DNA from: Aplectana chamaeleonis
Taxonomy: Eukaryota > Nematoda > Chromadorea > Rhabditida > Cosmocercidae
Direction: 5' to 3'
Length of the DNA: 64,000 nt
Assembly: GCA_029168955.1 (NCBI GenBank)
Contig: JAPDOI010000290.1
Location: forward strand, 124,001 to 188,000
Each line of letters opens with the position of its first letter. The first letter of the stretch is position 1. Position numbers and translations under genes: made by a program. Shown in pieces: positions 23,006 to 32,649 of the stretch. The notes below the pieces were generated by a model. It made no database searches, was not told the origin of the DNA, and saw nothing but the letters and a program-made list of their open reading frames with translations.

Positions 23006-23146
23006 ACGATTGAGAGTTTTGCATTCAACACCACCCTTCCAGATAAATCTCGTTCCAGGGTGTCAACCATAGGAGGCATCTAGGCGTCACCGACCTCAGG
23101 TTGGCTGCCTATTTAAAGTCACCACAATCGGGGATTGCTACTGGCC

Positions 23147-23320
23147 CTGAAGTCCTACGTGAACAGGATCGACAGTAGCACTCCCGACGTCTGCCCAGAC
23201 TGTGGTGGTCCTGGCCACAATACCCTACACTTATTCAACTGCCCGAAAAACCCCACAGCATTGACTACAATAGACCTTTGGACGAATCCGACGCTGGTTG
23301 CCCAGTTTCTGAACCTATAG
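23147..23320 (+). pseudogene. Non-LTR retrotransposon C-terminus (zinc knuckle), continuation
   Basis: Continues the reverse transcriptase frame after the inserted element. It reads LKSYVNRIDSS, then CPDC-GGPGHNTLHLFNC, the CxxC...H....C motif found at the end of many Jockey/I-type ORF2 proteins, and stops at 23318-23320. Joining it to 21630 leaves a one-base frame discrepancy, so the copy has also suffered an indel. A short purine-rich tail (GAGAAGAAGAAAAA) follows at about 23346-23360. Confidence 0.85.
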
Positions 23321-23360
23321 CAATTACCCTCTTCGCGGCTGCAAAGGAGAAGAAGAAAAA

Positions 23361-23861
23361 CGCTTGCTCTTTTGCCGTTTTTTATCTACCCGTGTGCACA
23401 GAGTGAAGTTCTAAATCTTGAAATTGTTTCTTCCTATCTCTGCCACGACAGTCATTGGACCGTATTTGGAAACCCCATCCTGATTGCAGGGTGGCAACTT
23501 CTTGCAATTTAAAATGTCAGAACAGTTCTATCACATAGCGAGCGGTCACAAACGGCTAGATAAAACAAACGCCCCTGATGAACCTAACAGAAAATTTTGA
23601 ACGAACGAAAAAATTTTGAAAAATCTCTCGAAAACTTCGTTCGTGTACAACTATACTGTGTTATCCACACCGTCTCAATTTGCGAAAAACCACACGATAC
23701 CTTGATAAACGGGGAAAGCTTTATGCACATACGCTATTATTCACAGAACTGGTTATTACACATAGCAAAGAAAGATTTGGTTATGAAAACTTCAATCAAT
23801 CCGATTCAAGTAAGAGTCCTTTGCTTTGCGAAAGTCTGCTCCATAGCCGAAGTTTGCTCCA
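23361..23861. other. Unassigned DNA downstream of the retrotransposon
   Basis: No gene supported. Its right end (about 23810-23861) begins to mirror the flank of the left minisatellite. Confidence 0.4.
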
Positions 23862-24075
23862 ATGCAGACGTTTCCTCCTCGGCGGACATTCTCTCCCCCT
23901 CGCGGACATTTTCTCCCCCTCCGCGGACATTTTCTCCCCCCTCGCGGACATTTTCTCCACCCTCGCGGACATTTTCTCCCCCCTCGCGGACATTTTCTCT
24001 GCACGCGACGCGCGGACATTTTCTCTCCCCCCCATTCGGACATTTTCTCCGTAAAGGTATGGCATGACCCATTGA
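23862..24075 (-). repeat. GAGAAAATGTCCGCG minisatellite, right inverted copy
   Basis: Reverse-complement partner of 18961-19215; see that entry. Units read here as CGCGGACATTTTCTCCCCCC. Confidence 0.88.
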
Positions 24076-26340
24076 AATTGTGCGCGCGCCAATCCAGAGT
24101 GCGCGCTCTGACGCCTTAGTTGCGCGTGAAGACTACGGCGCAATATACCATTTCGATATACGCGCGCTTTCAAGGTGCGATACGTCACGATTCATTCTGA
24201 AGGCTAATCGCTCGTAGATTTCGAATGAGTGCATGAAGCTCACGATTCCGATACGTGCGCGCACTCGAGACGCGATACACGAACCTTCATTTTGAGGGCA
24301 AATTATCTACCTGCGTACACTATTTCAGTTAAGTACGTGCAATACCAGAGATGCCCGGTGTGCGCACGAATCCTATAGCGCGATCTACAATCCAGTACGG
24401 GGAGCGCACATGCGGAGTGCATCGTCGTTAATTTAGAGCGTATATACATGTACGTGCTCTTTCATTAAGGCGCGTCCCAGATCAAGGAGCGCGCTGATGT
24501 CCTACGTGCACGCAAGCTTGATTGCGCGGTACACCATAGCTGTTTAAAGGCAGCGTCCGCGCAGAAACCATACTTGGGTTTGTCTTCTCAATCCAATGTT
24601 CGAACCAAGTGGAGATAAGTGGAAAAGCATGAGATCTCAATGTTGTGTACTCATAATGCTCTAGCCTCGTGAAACAGCTCCGTGGTCTGAAAAGACGTTC
24701 ATTGTCTACCACGAAGAACAGAAGCGCCGCGACTGCGTCCAATATGCCGAAGAAAAACCAAAATTCTATATTCCTTATTTCGAGAGATTCTCGCGTTCGA
24801 ATGTGTGTGTTGAAAACTTTTTTTAGAGATATTTCGACATTAGAAAGGCTAGAAGAATTATGCAATCTAAGAAGTTAGGCCTCTTTCAGAGTGTGATCAC
24901 CGCGCGACGCGTTGGAATGATAACCACGAGAATCGATCGAGATAGCGTCGCACGTATATCGGTATTCAAATCATGCCATCGCGGCTATCAGCGATGGAAG
25001 TGTGAAATAGGCCTTTGGGGGGGGGGGAGGGGGGGGGGGTGCACCAACCCATTTGAACCTCGTTTTAATTCCCCACGTTGGTGCACACAAGATGCACAGG
25101 ACAGACTTGGAAAAAAGGAAACTGAGTGCTCCGGGATTTTTATACGAGTTTTCCTTCCAAATTTGAATGTTTTGTTTGGCTTCTTGACGATAAATCACTA
25201 CGCGGTAGCCCTACCTGCGCGAATCAGTAAAAAAAGAACAAGGTTTTTTTTTGCGAGCACGCTGCTTCGAAGGTCAATGGGCGTGAAATGCGGCTAAAAA
25301 TGCGTTGGAATAGGCAAAGTTGTTTTTCGAACAGCTAAAACCAACACGGTTTACTTCTTGTACTCATTTACCCACAAAAGCGAATATGATGTGTTTCCGC
25401 GCCATCAAGTCTGGGTACTCATAGAATGCGTGCTGGCACACTCAAAATCTGCGCATATTTTTAATGTTGTATGCCAGCATGCCTTAGATTGCGTGTGCGA
25501 TCGCCCTTCTCTATTTTTCCATGTGTATCGCTCTTGCACACACCCACCACTCCAAAAGTCGTCCAGTCCCGGCATACACCATTTAAAATGTGCACGCTCC
25601 AACTTCAAATGCACTCGCACATGCCCAAAGTCAAAGGCGTGATAAACATTTCCAACGTACGCGCGCACTCATCGACACTGAACAGCAACATTGCTTGTGA
25701 ACACTAATGTGCTTACATACAATATTTGAATAGTGTAATTTAGGGTGCGCGCGCAGAAGCGAAACTCGATGGCGCAGTAGTCATTCCGATGTACGCTTGC
25801 CCTCAGTGGTGCAATGCACCACAGTCGGTTATGAACGCCAAATGCCCCAACATACCTCAATTCGATCACGAAAACCAGCATCGAATTTGAGCTCAATTAT
25901 GTAGAACGCACATTCAAGCCGCTTGCATGCCAGTGTGTAGCGCGCGCTGACTCCTCACCACTCCTGTTCACGTGCGCCTTCAATTGCGCGATGTACCACC
26001 GTCGTCTATGAATACAAATGAGCCCACGTACTCCACTGAAATAATGCGTGTACCCATTTAAGGTGGACGCGCCAACTTGATTAAACGATACGCCGTAAAA
26101 TGTACGCGCGCAAAGTGGTACGGTGAGTTATTACCGCGTTTGCGTTCAAGTTAGTGCGCGATGGGGCAAAGAACCGCGTTTACATGTAAGCGCTAAAAAA
26201 CTCGCGTCTTAAGGATGATCTTCTGATGTAATTCGCACTCATTTGTGCTCAGACGTGGCAATGGCGTATCGCACAGTCGAGTACGCGCACAGTGTGCATC
26301 TGCTCGCACACTTAAATTTGCCACGCCGCCATCTTTAGTG
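24076..26340. repeat. Diverged CGCGC-rich old tandem/dispersed repeat field
   Basis: Short phrases of the type GTACGCGCGC, GTGCGCGC and GCGATATACCA recur every 50-120 bp, separated by unrelated-looking AT-rich text. No unit can be aligned cleanly by eye, so this is at best a very old array. A G-homopolymer patch (about 27 bases, two Gn runs split by an A) lies at 25017-25041. Open frames of 70-145 codons occur on both strands without motifs. Confidence 0.4.
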
Positions 26341-26514
26341 TTGTATGCCATATCAGGCTCCACTGAGCGTACGCCCGCCTTTCTCTTCTTCAACAGCACT
26401 CTCGCATCCATCTCGCCCCTCCAAGAAAGGTCCAGTGAGTTTTCTACGCGCCCGAGTCGATTCTCCCCTCTTTTTACGAGAAAAATTTCCGAAATGCCAC
26501 ATTTTAGTAAAAAT
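26341..26514. other. Unassigned DNA
   Basis: Nothing recognisable. Confidence 0.35.
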
Positions 26515-26700
26515 CGTACAAATTTTAGTAAATTACCACTGGAGCTGATCATCTACATTGAAATTTAGTAGTAAATATCTGGTAATTTACTGAATTATCA
26601 CCACTTACAGAGATTAGTGGAAAATCTCTGGTAAAAAGATCGTGATTCAGTAAAAAAAAACACATTTACCAGAGATTAGCAGTAAATCTCTGGTAAAATT
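26515..26700. repeat. Cluster of TTACCAGAGATT / AATCTCTGGTAA inverted motifs
   Basis: At least three paired occurrences. The cleanest is TTTACCAGAGATT at 26665-26677 with its exact complement at 26685-26697 around a 7-bp loop. A second, imperfect pair is at about 26606-26636, and a variant ATTACCA / TGGTAAT pair is at 26530-26600. Confidence 0.75.
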
Positions 26701-26754
26701 GTCGTACTTTTTGAACCTAAGTTGTCACAACAAACAGTTCCAGTGAGAGTAAAG

Positions 26755-26900
26755 AAGTGGGGTGAGAGTAAGGGATCTCGTGCCCTTCTGGTGCGTTTTT
26801 CTCGGTTTCTCCGTCATTTCAGTTCTACTCGGGGGCCAAACAATCGATTTAGCGATTAATCTCAAAATCGAAGATTATCGTGAACAATGCCTCTAATGAG
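26755..26900 (+). repeat. Dispersed repeat, copy 2
   Basis: Matches 5030-5170 in order: TCTGGTGCGTTT, CATTTCAG, AAACAATCGATTTAG, GAAGATTATCGTGAACA, then a degraded GCTGCCT-like end (ATGCCTCTAA). Confidence 0.55.
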
Positions 26901-27146
26901 ACGCGGACTTCGGTTGGGGAACACTAGAGCCCCATCGAAAACAGCATACATACTGTAAGTTTAACGAGAATTTGATTCCGTGAAACATATTTGAAATTTT
27001 GCTGGTATAGACATTGTCAAAACAGATGCTGGTCGAGGAAGTGAGCAAACGCAAGAGGAATGGAGCTCCAGGACTCCAACCAACATAGCATTTATTAGTG
27101 GCCAAGTGTCGACTGCTACGTAAATCTTCATAATGGAGAACATAAC
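26901..27146. other. Unassigned DNA
   Basis: No gene supported. Confidence 0.35.
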
Positions 27147-27345
27147 TCAGAAGTTTCGAATCAAGTTACTTGCGAGATATCCGGGCAAAATCAAGTTACT
27201 TGTGGCTTATCTGAAATTTTAAAGTTACTTGCAAGGTTGAAACTCGCAAGTACCTTACATGGGCATAACCATTATACTTTTGATTTTGAATCTCGCAAGT
27301 AACTTACATTGGCTCGTTAATCATCGCAAGTGGATGGTCACGTCG
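27147..27345 (+). repeat. AGTTACTTGCGAG minisatellite, cluster 2
   Basis: Five to six copies of AAGTTACTTGCGAG-like sequence in both orientations. 27147-27205 is the inverted partner of 18503-18560. The cluster abuts the left end of the mariner element, and cluster 3 abuts the Pro/Ser-rich coding copy beyond its right end. Confidence 0.8.
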
Positions 27346-28094
27346 TAACTTGCTTACCACGTGTATAGCCGGATACAGGGTGTTCCATAATTATTGGGGC
27401 GCATATATTTATATGTTTTTCGAACGCTACGCTGGGTTTTAAGAATAATAGAAATGGATGCATTCGTTCACATTAGTGTTAACTCAGAACAATGGCTAGA
27501 TCTGGAAATACCCGCCATCTATTCGAACACCGGCCCGAAGTAGTCTCAGGAAGACGTCGCAGCAGTCACGCAGGTAGTCGTCATTCATTTCATCTAAGGC
27601 TTCCTTATATACAGCTTTCCAGTGGGCCAATTGTGCATGTCTATAAGCACACATCTCAGACTCTATCATGCACCAGAGTAGAAAGTCCAGTGGATGCAGG
27701 CCCGATGAGCAGGACCGAAACTCTTCGTGCGCGTTTGACTCAGGGTAGCACGCTTCGACACCACTCTTGAACTTATTTCGCTTTGTGTGCTTATCCATGG
27801 CCTCGTGTGAGGCAGCACGGTCTGCTGCCGAATCGGAAAGTTCAACAGCATATCAAAACAAACTCTAGACTCGCTTTTCTACTAACTTCCTGGTTGATTT
27901 CCATGCCAGAATCCACGAAAAGCGGCGGAGTTCCACTCTCGCTAGCGATGCCTCCCAAAACTACCGCAGAAGTCGTATGAGCAGTCCAACCAAAGATTTT
28001 TTTTGCAGTAAGACCTTGTTAGTTCTTCTAGCTGCTACTCAGTCGTTTTCCCAATTCTTTATGAATTCCATACTGATGATTCGATTCACCTTCA

Positions 28095-28561
28095 AGGCAG
28101 CATACACGCTCGTAAACGTGGTTGGGATAACAATTTGAATCGAACCATATGGCTCAAAACATAATGCTTACGCATTTTGAAGTGTCAAAAACGACCCACA
28201 ACGCCGCTACACGAGCTAGAAGTTGGCCCCGCCCTGTATTTTCACGCCCCCTGTTTTTGCTTTTTTGCTCCAAAGCAGGGCTGCTGGGTCATTTCGCCGT
28301 CAGTTACGTGTGTGGTTCACTTGTTAGGCAACCTACCAACAGTACCGACTGTGAATATGACCCAGAAACCTTGCGTTGGAGGAAAAGAGCAAATACATGG
28401 GGGGGGGGGGGTGAAAATACGGGCGGGGCCAAACTTGCTACTCCTGTAACGGCATTGTGGGTCGTTTTTGACGATTGAAAATGCGTAGGCGTTGTAACCT
28501 GGGCCATACAATTCTATTTCCGTAGTTATCTCAATCACGTTTACGAGCGTGTATGCTGCCC
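28095..28561. mobile_element. AGGCAGC / TTAA foldback element A (467 bp)
   Basis: Left end AGGCAGCATACACGCTCG and right end CGAGCGTGTATGCTGCCC are inverted. Most of the element folds back (28095-28300 with 28360-28561), including the CAAAAACGACCCACAA / TTGTGGGTCGTTTTTG pair. Flanks are TTCA at 28091-28094 and TTAA at 28562-28565, i.e. a TTAA duplication with one substitution. A run of 13 G occurs near 28399-28411. Confidence 0.82.
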
Positions 28562-28565
28562 TTAA

Positions 28566-29051
28566 AGGCAGCAGACACGCTCAAAAATGGTATCGATTTT
28601 ATGACATAAATCAAAGGTTTGGAGCTGGTTGTATTGGGAACTGACGAAAAAACGAACGAAAACGGTGTACAGATAGAGGAGTAACGGTTATTTTGTTATC
28701 AGGTTGAAGGCGAATTTAACGGGGCGCGGCTGAAACAGCGAATATTTGCAACAAAACGGTTGAGACAGAGAAGCCGATATACTCCTACAGCCTGTACTGG
28801 AACGCTAACCTCGTTGGAAGCATAAAAAACCAGCCTAAGGGACCGTATTAGTACTATCAATCTGGACGAGTTTGTATTTTGGGGCGGGGTTGCAGAAGCT
28901 CGTGGGCGGGGTTGCAGAAATTTTTCGATTTACATTGCTGAAATTTAGTAGTTTTGACTCGTTTTTGACTCTTCCAACGGCGTGGGCAGTCTACTAGGAG
29001 ACCTCAGAAACGTAGTTATCTCAACAACTTTTTCGAGCGTGTCTGCTGCCT
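28566..29051. mobile_element. AGGCAGC / TTAA element B (486 bp)
   Basis: Ends AGGCAGCAGACACGCTC and GAGCGTGTCTGCTGCCT with perfect TTAA at 28562-28565 and 29052-29055. It shares its left TTAA with element A, so one copy inserted into the other's target duplication. TTAA targets are typical of piggyBac- and Kolobok-type elements; no transposase is present. The GTAGTTATCTCAA segment near the right end is shared with element A. Confidence 0.85.
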
Positions 29052-29637
29052 TTAAAGCGCCATGACGCAGTGCGTGACTCCGGTGCAACGGTGCAGAAGC
29101 GTCCTGAATTTTTGGTCTCACTTCAGCTTCTTGTCGGCGGAAAGATGACGGGTCTGCTCTAAATGGTGCGGACAAAGATTCAGCTTCTTCCCGGCGAGTT
29201 TCCAGATGGCTCCCAACCACAGAAGCCTTTCTCCAGCTGTCCACTTCATCGACAGTCAAGAATTGTGGTTGAATCGGGCACTCACCCTCTTGACAACCTT
29301 AGATATGCTACTACTGATCCTAATGCTTTCACAAGCTCTGTCAGAGATTGTAATAAGCTGATGAAGACGACTGATGGCATTCAGGATTAGTCCGAGCTGA
29401 TTGGCGATGTGTTTCGTAGTGTGCGTCAAAATTTGCGTTGCGAGGTTAGCGCTGCACTTCGGATCAGCTTCGATTATATTAACATAAACATCATTTACAG
29501 AAAAGTGGTGAAAAATACAGAGCTGAGATTTGAAGGAATCCATGAATCTAAAATAGCAAGAATTCGAACTTCAAAACCCTCCATGAAATAGAAGCCAATG
29601 CGCGCCAGTAATTTTGGAACACTCTGTATAAGGCGCC

Positions 29638-29877
29638 TCACCTCACTCGAGTCCTCATTCGGCATTCTGATGCCGGCCCTGGAGGCGACTTCGAATCGCT
29701 CTCCGGAGGCCAGCTTGATTTTGACCGCTGGGAGGATAGAGGTATTCTCTCAGCTGGGGAGACGGCTTTGGCCGAGGTCCTCGGGGAGGGTGGTTCCTCG
29801 CCGCAGACCTTGGCGAAGATTAGGCCCTTGTAGTGGACACAGGCGGTGCTGTCTCCGGCGTGGACCGCGACAGTCAC
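29638..29877 (-). pseudogene. Unknown Pro/Ser-rich coding repeat, copy 2
   Basis: Minus-strand counterpart of 13833-14351. It has VAVHAG, FAKVCGEEPPSPRT and WPPESDSKSPP. The mariner element at 27376-29626 is inserted into its downstream part, and the continuation is visible at 27345-27373. Frames and some residues differ from copy 1, so both are probably relics. Confidence 0.45.
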
Positions 29878-29925
29878 GCACCAGGGGTGCGCGATTGTCG
29901 CACACCAATGTCACCTGCATCTGAG

Positions 29926-30075
29926 GAGTAAGTTAAATATTACTTCTGTGTAAGTTGATTGCATACTGGAAGTAAGTTACTTGTGACATAAGAGTAAATT
30001 ACTTGCGACATTAAGTAAGTTACTTGTGACATAGAAGTAAGTTACATGAAGACTTCACATAACTTACTCAGATGT
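29926..30075 (+). repeat. AGTTACTTGCGAG minisatellite, cluster 3
   Basis: Several AGTAAGTTACTTGTGACAT variants at about 25-30 bp spacing. Related to clusters at 18385-18560 and 27147-27345. Confidence 0.75.
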
Positions 30076-30810
30076 AACATTTAATTTGATTTCAAAACTT
30101 CTGAGAAATCCCCTATGGTAGACTATCGCATCACTGTTGCATTTAAGGTGAAACCCAGAAATCTTGCTATGCTGTACCCAGGAACCCAATCAGTGATATG
30201 GACCTTGAAAAGTTCCGAATTCTGAAATCTGCTGGATGTCGCCGATGTTTGTGTGTACTAATAAAATAACCTATTACACTACAGTCATGTCTACTTCGTT
30301 GCAGTGCGCGACTCGTTGAACGCGGTCAATCGTATTCTTCAGCATTCCGCCCTCGACTGAATAATTCGCAGCAGTCGGAATTGCTTGTGCTTCATGAGAA
30401 TCCCTTGTATCCTGCTAGTTGCCTGCTTTTCGGAGACGCGAACGGCCAGCTCTTTGCTCTGATTGAGCCACACGAATCCTCTAGACCTTTTGTCAATTTC
30501 TTGAACCATGTCCGCACTCCAAAGCTTTATAACTTTGCTGAACTTATAGCTTGAGTTGATAAATCCAATCCGTTCTATTTCTCAACTGACCCGATGAGAA
30601 GACTCCCTCCTTTTGTCTGCGATATTTCGCAAACTATCGCTCCTGGTTGTCTTTTCGCATTTGAATCTCGAACTTGCTTCGTGGCATTTCTTTCTGTAGG
30701 AAATCCCGAATAACTTAGATAAACTATTCAATATACTTGTTTCATATGTGTGCCGAAATAAGGAATTTTCAGTCCCCTCGTCGCCAACCTGTGTGATAGC
30801 GCCGCCAACA
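30076..30810. other. Unassigned DNA
   Basis: No gene supported. A minus-strand frame at 30582-30914 runs into the hairpin that follows and has no recognisable domain. Confidence 0.4.
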
Positions 30811-30924
30811 GCGTGTATGCTGCCTTCAGTGATGGAACATATCTTCTTCCAGTGTTGCGAGTACGAATCCGTATTCGCAACGCTGGAGATGATATGTTCC
30901 ATCACTAAAGGCATTGTACACGCT
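30811..30924. repeat. 114 bp imperfect hairpin with GCGTGTATGCTGCC-type ends
   Basis: TGATGGAACATATC near the left is mirrored by GATATGTTCCATCA near the right, and the centre GTTGCGAGTACG / CGTATTCGCAAC also pairs. The outer ends GCGTGTATGCTGCC and GGCATTGTACACGC resemble outward-facing ends of the AGGCAGC family. Confidence 0.8.
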
Positions 30925-30979
30925 CAAAACTGCTATTGATTCGAAGGGTTTAGTATGACTCGAACGTTCAGAGCCGTTA

Positions 30980-31469
30980 GGCAGCTTTCAGAGTTCATTC
31001 GCAGCGCGACGCTTGGGTATAATTAGCCACCGTATCGATCATGTGACGTCGCGTTGAGTCCCCCCTAGGTGTTCACAGTGAAATGCGCGACGCATCAGAT
31101 TTGACGCGCAAACGACATTCTCTCCTCGTCGATCGCGTCGCGTTGCATTGCAATGCGACGCAATGCTCGTTGCGCGAAGGCAAGCTCCTTGCTTGTTTTC
31201 CTCAGAGTTTTTTTTTCCATTAACGCATCCAAACATCACAATAGAAACATTGAAATGAGCATATTTAGGACCACTTGCACTCAAACTAACACCAAAGATT
31301 TGTCGCTAAGTGTAGTCAAAAATTGCTGTTGCTAGCTCACGCGAAATCGTGTGCGTACACAAGTGCGCGTTATCGCCCAGCGTTCACACCTGAACTCCCA
31401 CGCGACGTGATTTTCGCATCGCATTGACATGTATCATCGCGTCGCTCCGCGAAAATTCTGAACGCTGCC
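30980..31469. mobile_element. GGCAGC foldback element (490 bp)
   Basis: Left end GGCAGCTTTCAGAGTT and right end AATTCTGAACGCTGCC are inverted. Arms pair imperfectly over about 100 bp (30980-31090 with 31370-31469), with repeated GCGACGCG motifs. TTA occurs at 30977-30979 and 31470-31472, a 3-bp TTA duplication; a degraded TTAA cannot be excluded given the family ends. Confidence 0.75.
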
Positions 31470-31472
31470 TTA

Positions 31473-31607
31473 AGGGCCTTTCAAAGTGGCGTCGCTGCGA
31501 AATTCGCTGTCGCAGGCATTGTACAAAACATAGGGAGTGCTACGTAGTACTGCGTAGCACTCCCCATCTTTTGAACAATCCCCTTTGATGCCACTTTGAA
31601 AGCCCCT
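31473..31607. mobile_element. AGGG foldback MITE (135 bp) with TTA duplication
   Basis: AGGGCCTTTCAAAGTGGC at the left and GCCACTTTGAAAGCCCCT at the right, flanked by TTA at 31470-31472 and 31608-31610. The centre is a palindrome (GGGAGTGCTACG / TGCGTAGCACTCCC). Size, TTA target and foldback structure fit a Tourist-like (PIF/Harbinger) MITE. It shares one TTA with the preceding element. Confidence 0.82.
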
Positions 31608-31649
31608 TTAGTTTTCAGAACTGATAAAAAATAATAAATGTAATAAAAT

Positions 31650-31940
<291 letters not shown>

Positions 31941-31960
31941 GCAGTCTCCAACTTCTCCTG

Positions 31961-32140
31961 TCTTGCAACCTCGGCATGATTCGTTTATCCTGTTTTTTAT
32001 ACTTCTGTATGCCTTCGAGGTTTTTAGGTGGTACGCTTTATTTTGTGGCCTTACGTTTCGACACGGTCGTCGTCATCAGAGGCCTAAATGTGGTGAAGGT
32101 TTAACCTGTGTTCTACACCACCAAACACCTCCACCGCTCT
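31961..32140 (-). mobile_element. Penelope-like element 3' fragment, inverted copy
   Basis: Reverse complement of 32619-32649 plus 33650-33770, with the intervening element removed. It carries the same untranslated region and hammerhead-like motif. It joins head-on to the endonuclease fragment at about 32141, giving the inverted, 5'-truncated double-copy arrangement often seen in Penelope insertions. Confidence 0.75.
32047..32084 (-). ncRNA. Hammerhead-ribozyme-like motif (minus strand)
   Basis: On the minus strand: GGCCT, CUGAUGA, a short stem-loop with GAC/GUC, GAAA, then CGUA and AGGCC. The 5-bp stem I (GGCCT/AGGCC) and both conserved core boxes are exact. Helix III is reduced to the palindrome ACGU. 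Penelope-like elements are known to carry minimal hammerheads. Activity is uncertain. Confidence 0.55.
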
Positions 32141-32425
32141 ATAGGAGAAACTGGAAGGATGCTGAGCACACGGATGAAAGAACACCTAGCTAGCAAAAGG
32201 CGCAGCGTCATACCCACACCTCTAGGAAGACATAGAGTTGAAGAACATAACGGCGAAGATTTTGATGTCAGTTGCACCATTCTAGCAGTGGAGGTGGACA
32301 TCTCAGCGCGTAAAGCGTTAGAAGCCTTCTGGATATTTTCGAGAAATCCACGCATGAACAACCGTTTCGAGAGTCCATCTGTAACAAATGACCTTTTGCC
32401 GTTTATACCCCATTGCGACCTCTAA
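32141..32425 (+). pseudogene. Penelope-like GIY-YIG endonuclease, C-terminal part
   Basis: Begins in the YIG strand (IGETGR) and continues ML-x-x-R-x-x-EH, the GIY-YIG helix carrying the conserved Arg. Further on are RKALEAFWIF with the conserved Glu and NPRMNNR with the terminal Asn, as in Penelope-like endonucleases. The reverse transcriptase and the first GIY strand are absent because the copy is 5'-truncated exactly at the junction with the inverted fragment. The frame ends at 32425 without internal stops. Confidence 0.82.
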
Positions 32426-32649
32426 TATGATCAGTGGGCTGCCTGATGAGTCAACTCCTCCGTAATAGCGGCGCTCTGCGCTGTATGACTCATTCGGTCT
32501 ACTGGTTTCGTTCGAAGCAGGCCACGCGCTGCTAGTTTGGTGGCTTGACGCGTGAGTTTTCTACGTCAAGTGTGCGTTTTCGCGTTGTGCTCTGAGCAGA
32601 ACGTCGAAAACGCTAGAGCGGTGGAGGTGTTTGGTGGTGTAGAACACAG
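32426..32649 (+). mobile_element. Penelope-like element 3' untranslated region, first part
   Basis: Continues from the endonuclease stop to the insertion point of the GGGTGGTAGTAA element. Its last 31 bases match the inverted fragment at 32106-32137. Confidence 0.65.

Larger units (their letters stand above)
21631..23142. mobile_element. TIR element inserted in the retrotransposon (1512 bp)
   Basis: Termini AGTAGCAATCCCC (21631) and GGGGATTGCTACT (ending 23142) are perfect inverted repeats, flanked by GGCC at 21627-21630 and 23143-23146. Because GGCC is palindromic it may be a 4-bp target duplication or an extension of the terminal repeat. Reverse-transcriptase coding sequence resumes immediately to the right, so the insertion limits are well supported. 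Inside are an unrecognised open frame (21802-22218), a perfect hairpin (22594-22636) and a tRNA-like segment (22925-23005). Confidence 0.82.
27496..29543 (-). pseudogene. Mariner-type transposase, fragmented
   Basis: N-terminal part at 29543-29256 reads like a paired helix-turn-helix domain (IEADPKCSANLA, then HTTKHIANQLGL and SRLHQL). A middle piece near 27990-27880 has GGIASESGTPPLFVDSG, like the GGI..G-PLVFV-G block before the second catalytic Asp. The C-terminal piece (27798-27496) has GLHPLDFLLW and AYRHAQL, equivalent to the SPDLNPLDYFLW block; the usual third catalytic Asp appears as Gly. Frameshifts, stops and two insertions (28095-29051) break it. It is certainly inactive. Confidence 0.8.
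27376..29626 (-). mobile_element. Mariner-like DNA transposon (2251 bp, nested insertions)
   Basis: Terminal repeats CAGGGTGTTCCATAATTATT (27376) and the complement of CAGAGTGTTCCAAAATTACT (ending 29626) are flanked by TA at 27374-27375 and 29627-29628, the Tc1/mariner target. The transposase remnant is on the minus strand. The flanks rejoin into the Pro/Ser-rich coding repeat: the sequence on both sides matches the uninterrupted copy around 14320-14360, which gives an empty site. Two further elements (28095-28561, 28566-29051) are inserted within it. Confidence 0.9.

Noticed and set aside
24482..25297. Open frames of 127-145 codons on both strands as genes
   Set aside because: No recognisable motifs, overlapping antisense frames, and one crosses a G-homopolymer tract.
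28399..28411. G-run as a G-quadruplex regulatory site
   Set aside because: A single homopolymer inside a foldback element with no nearby gene; length may also be uncertain.
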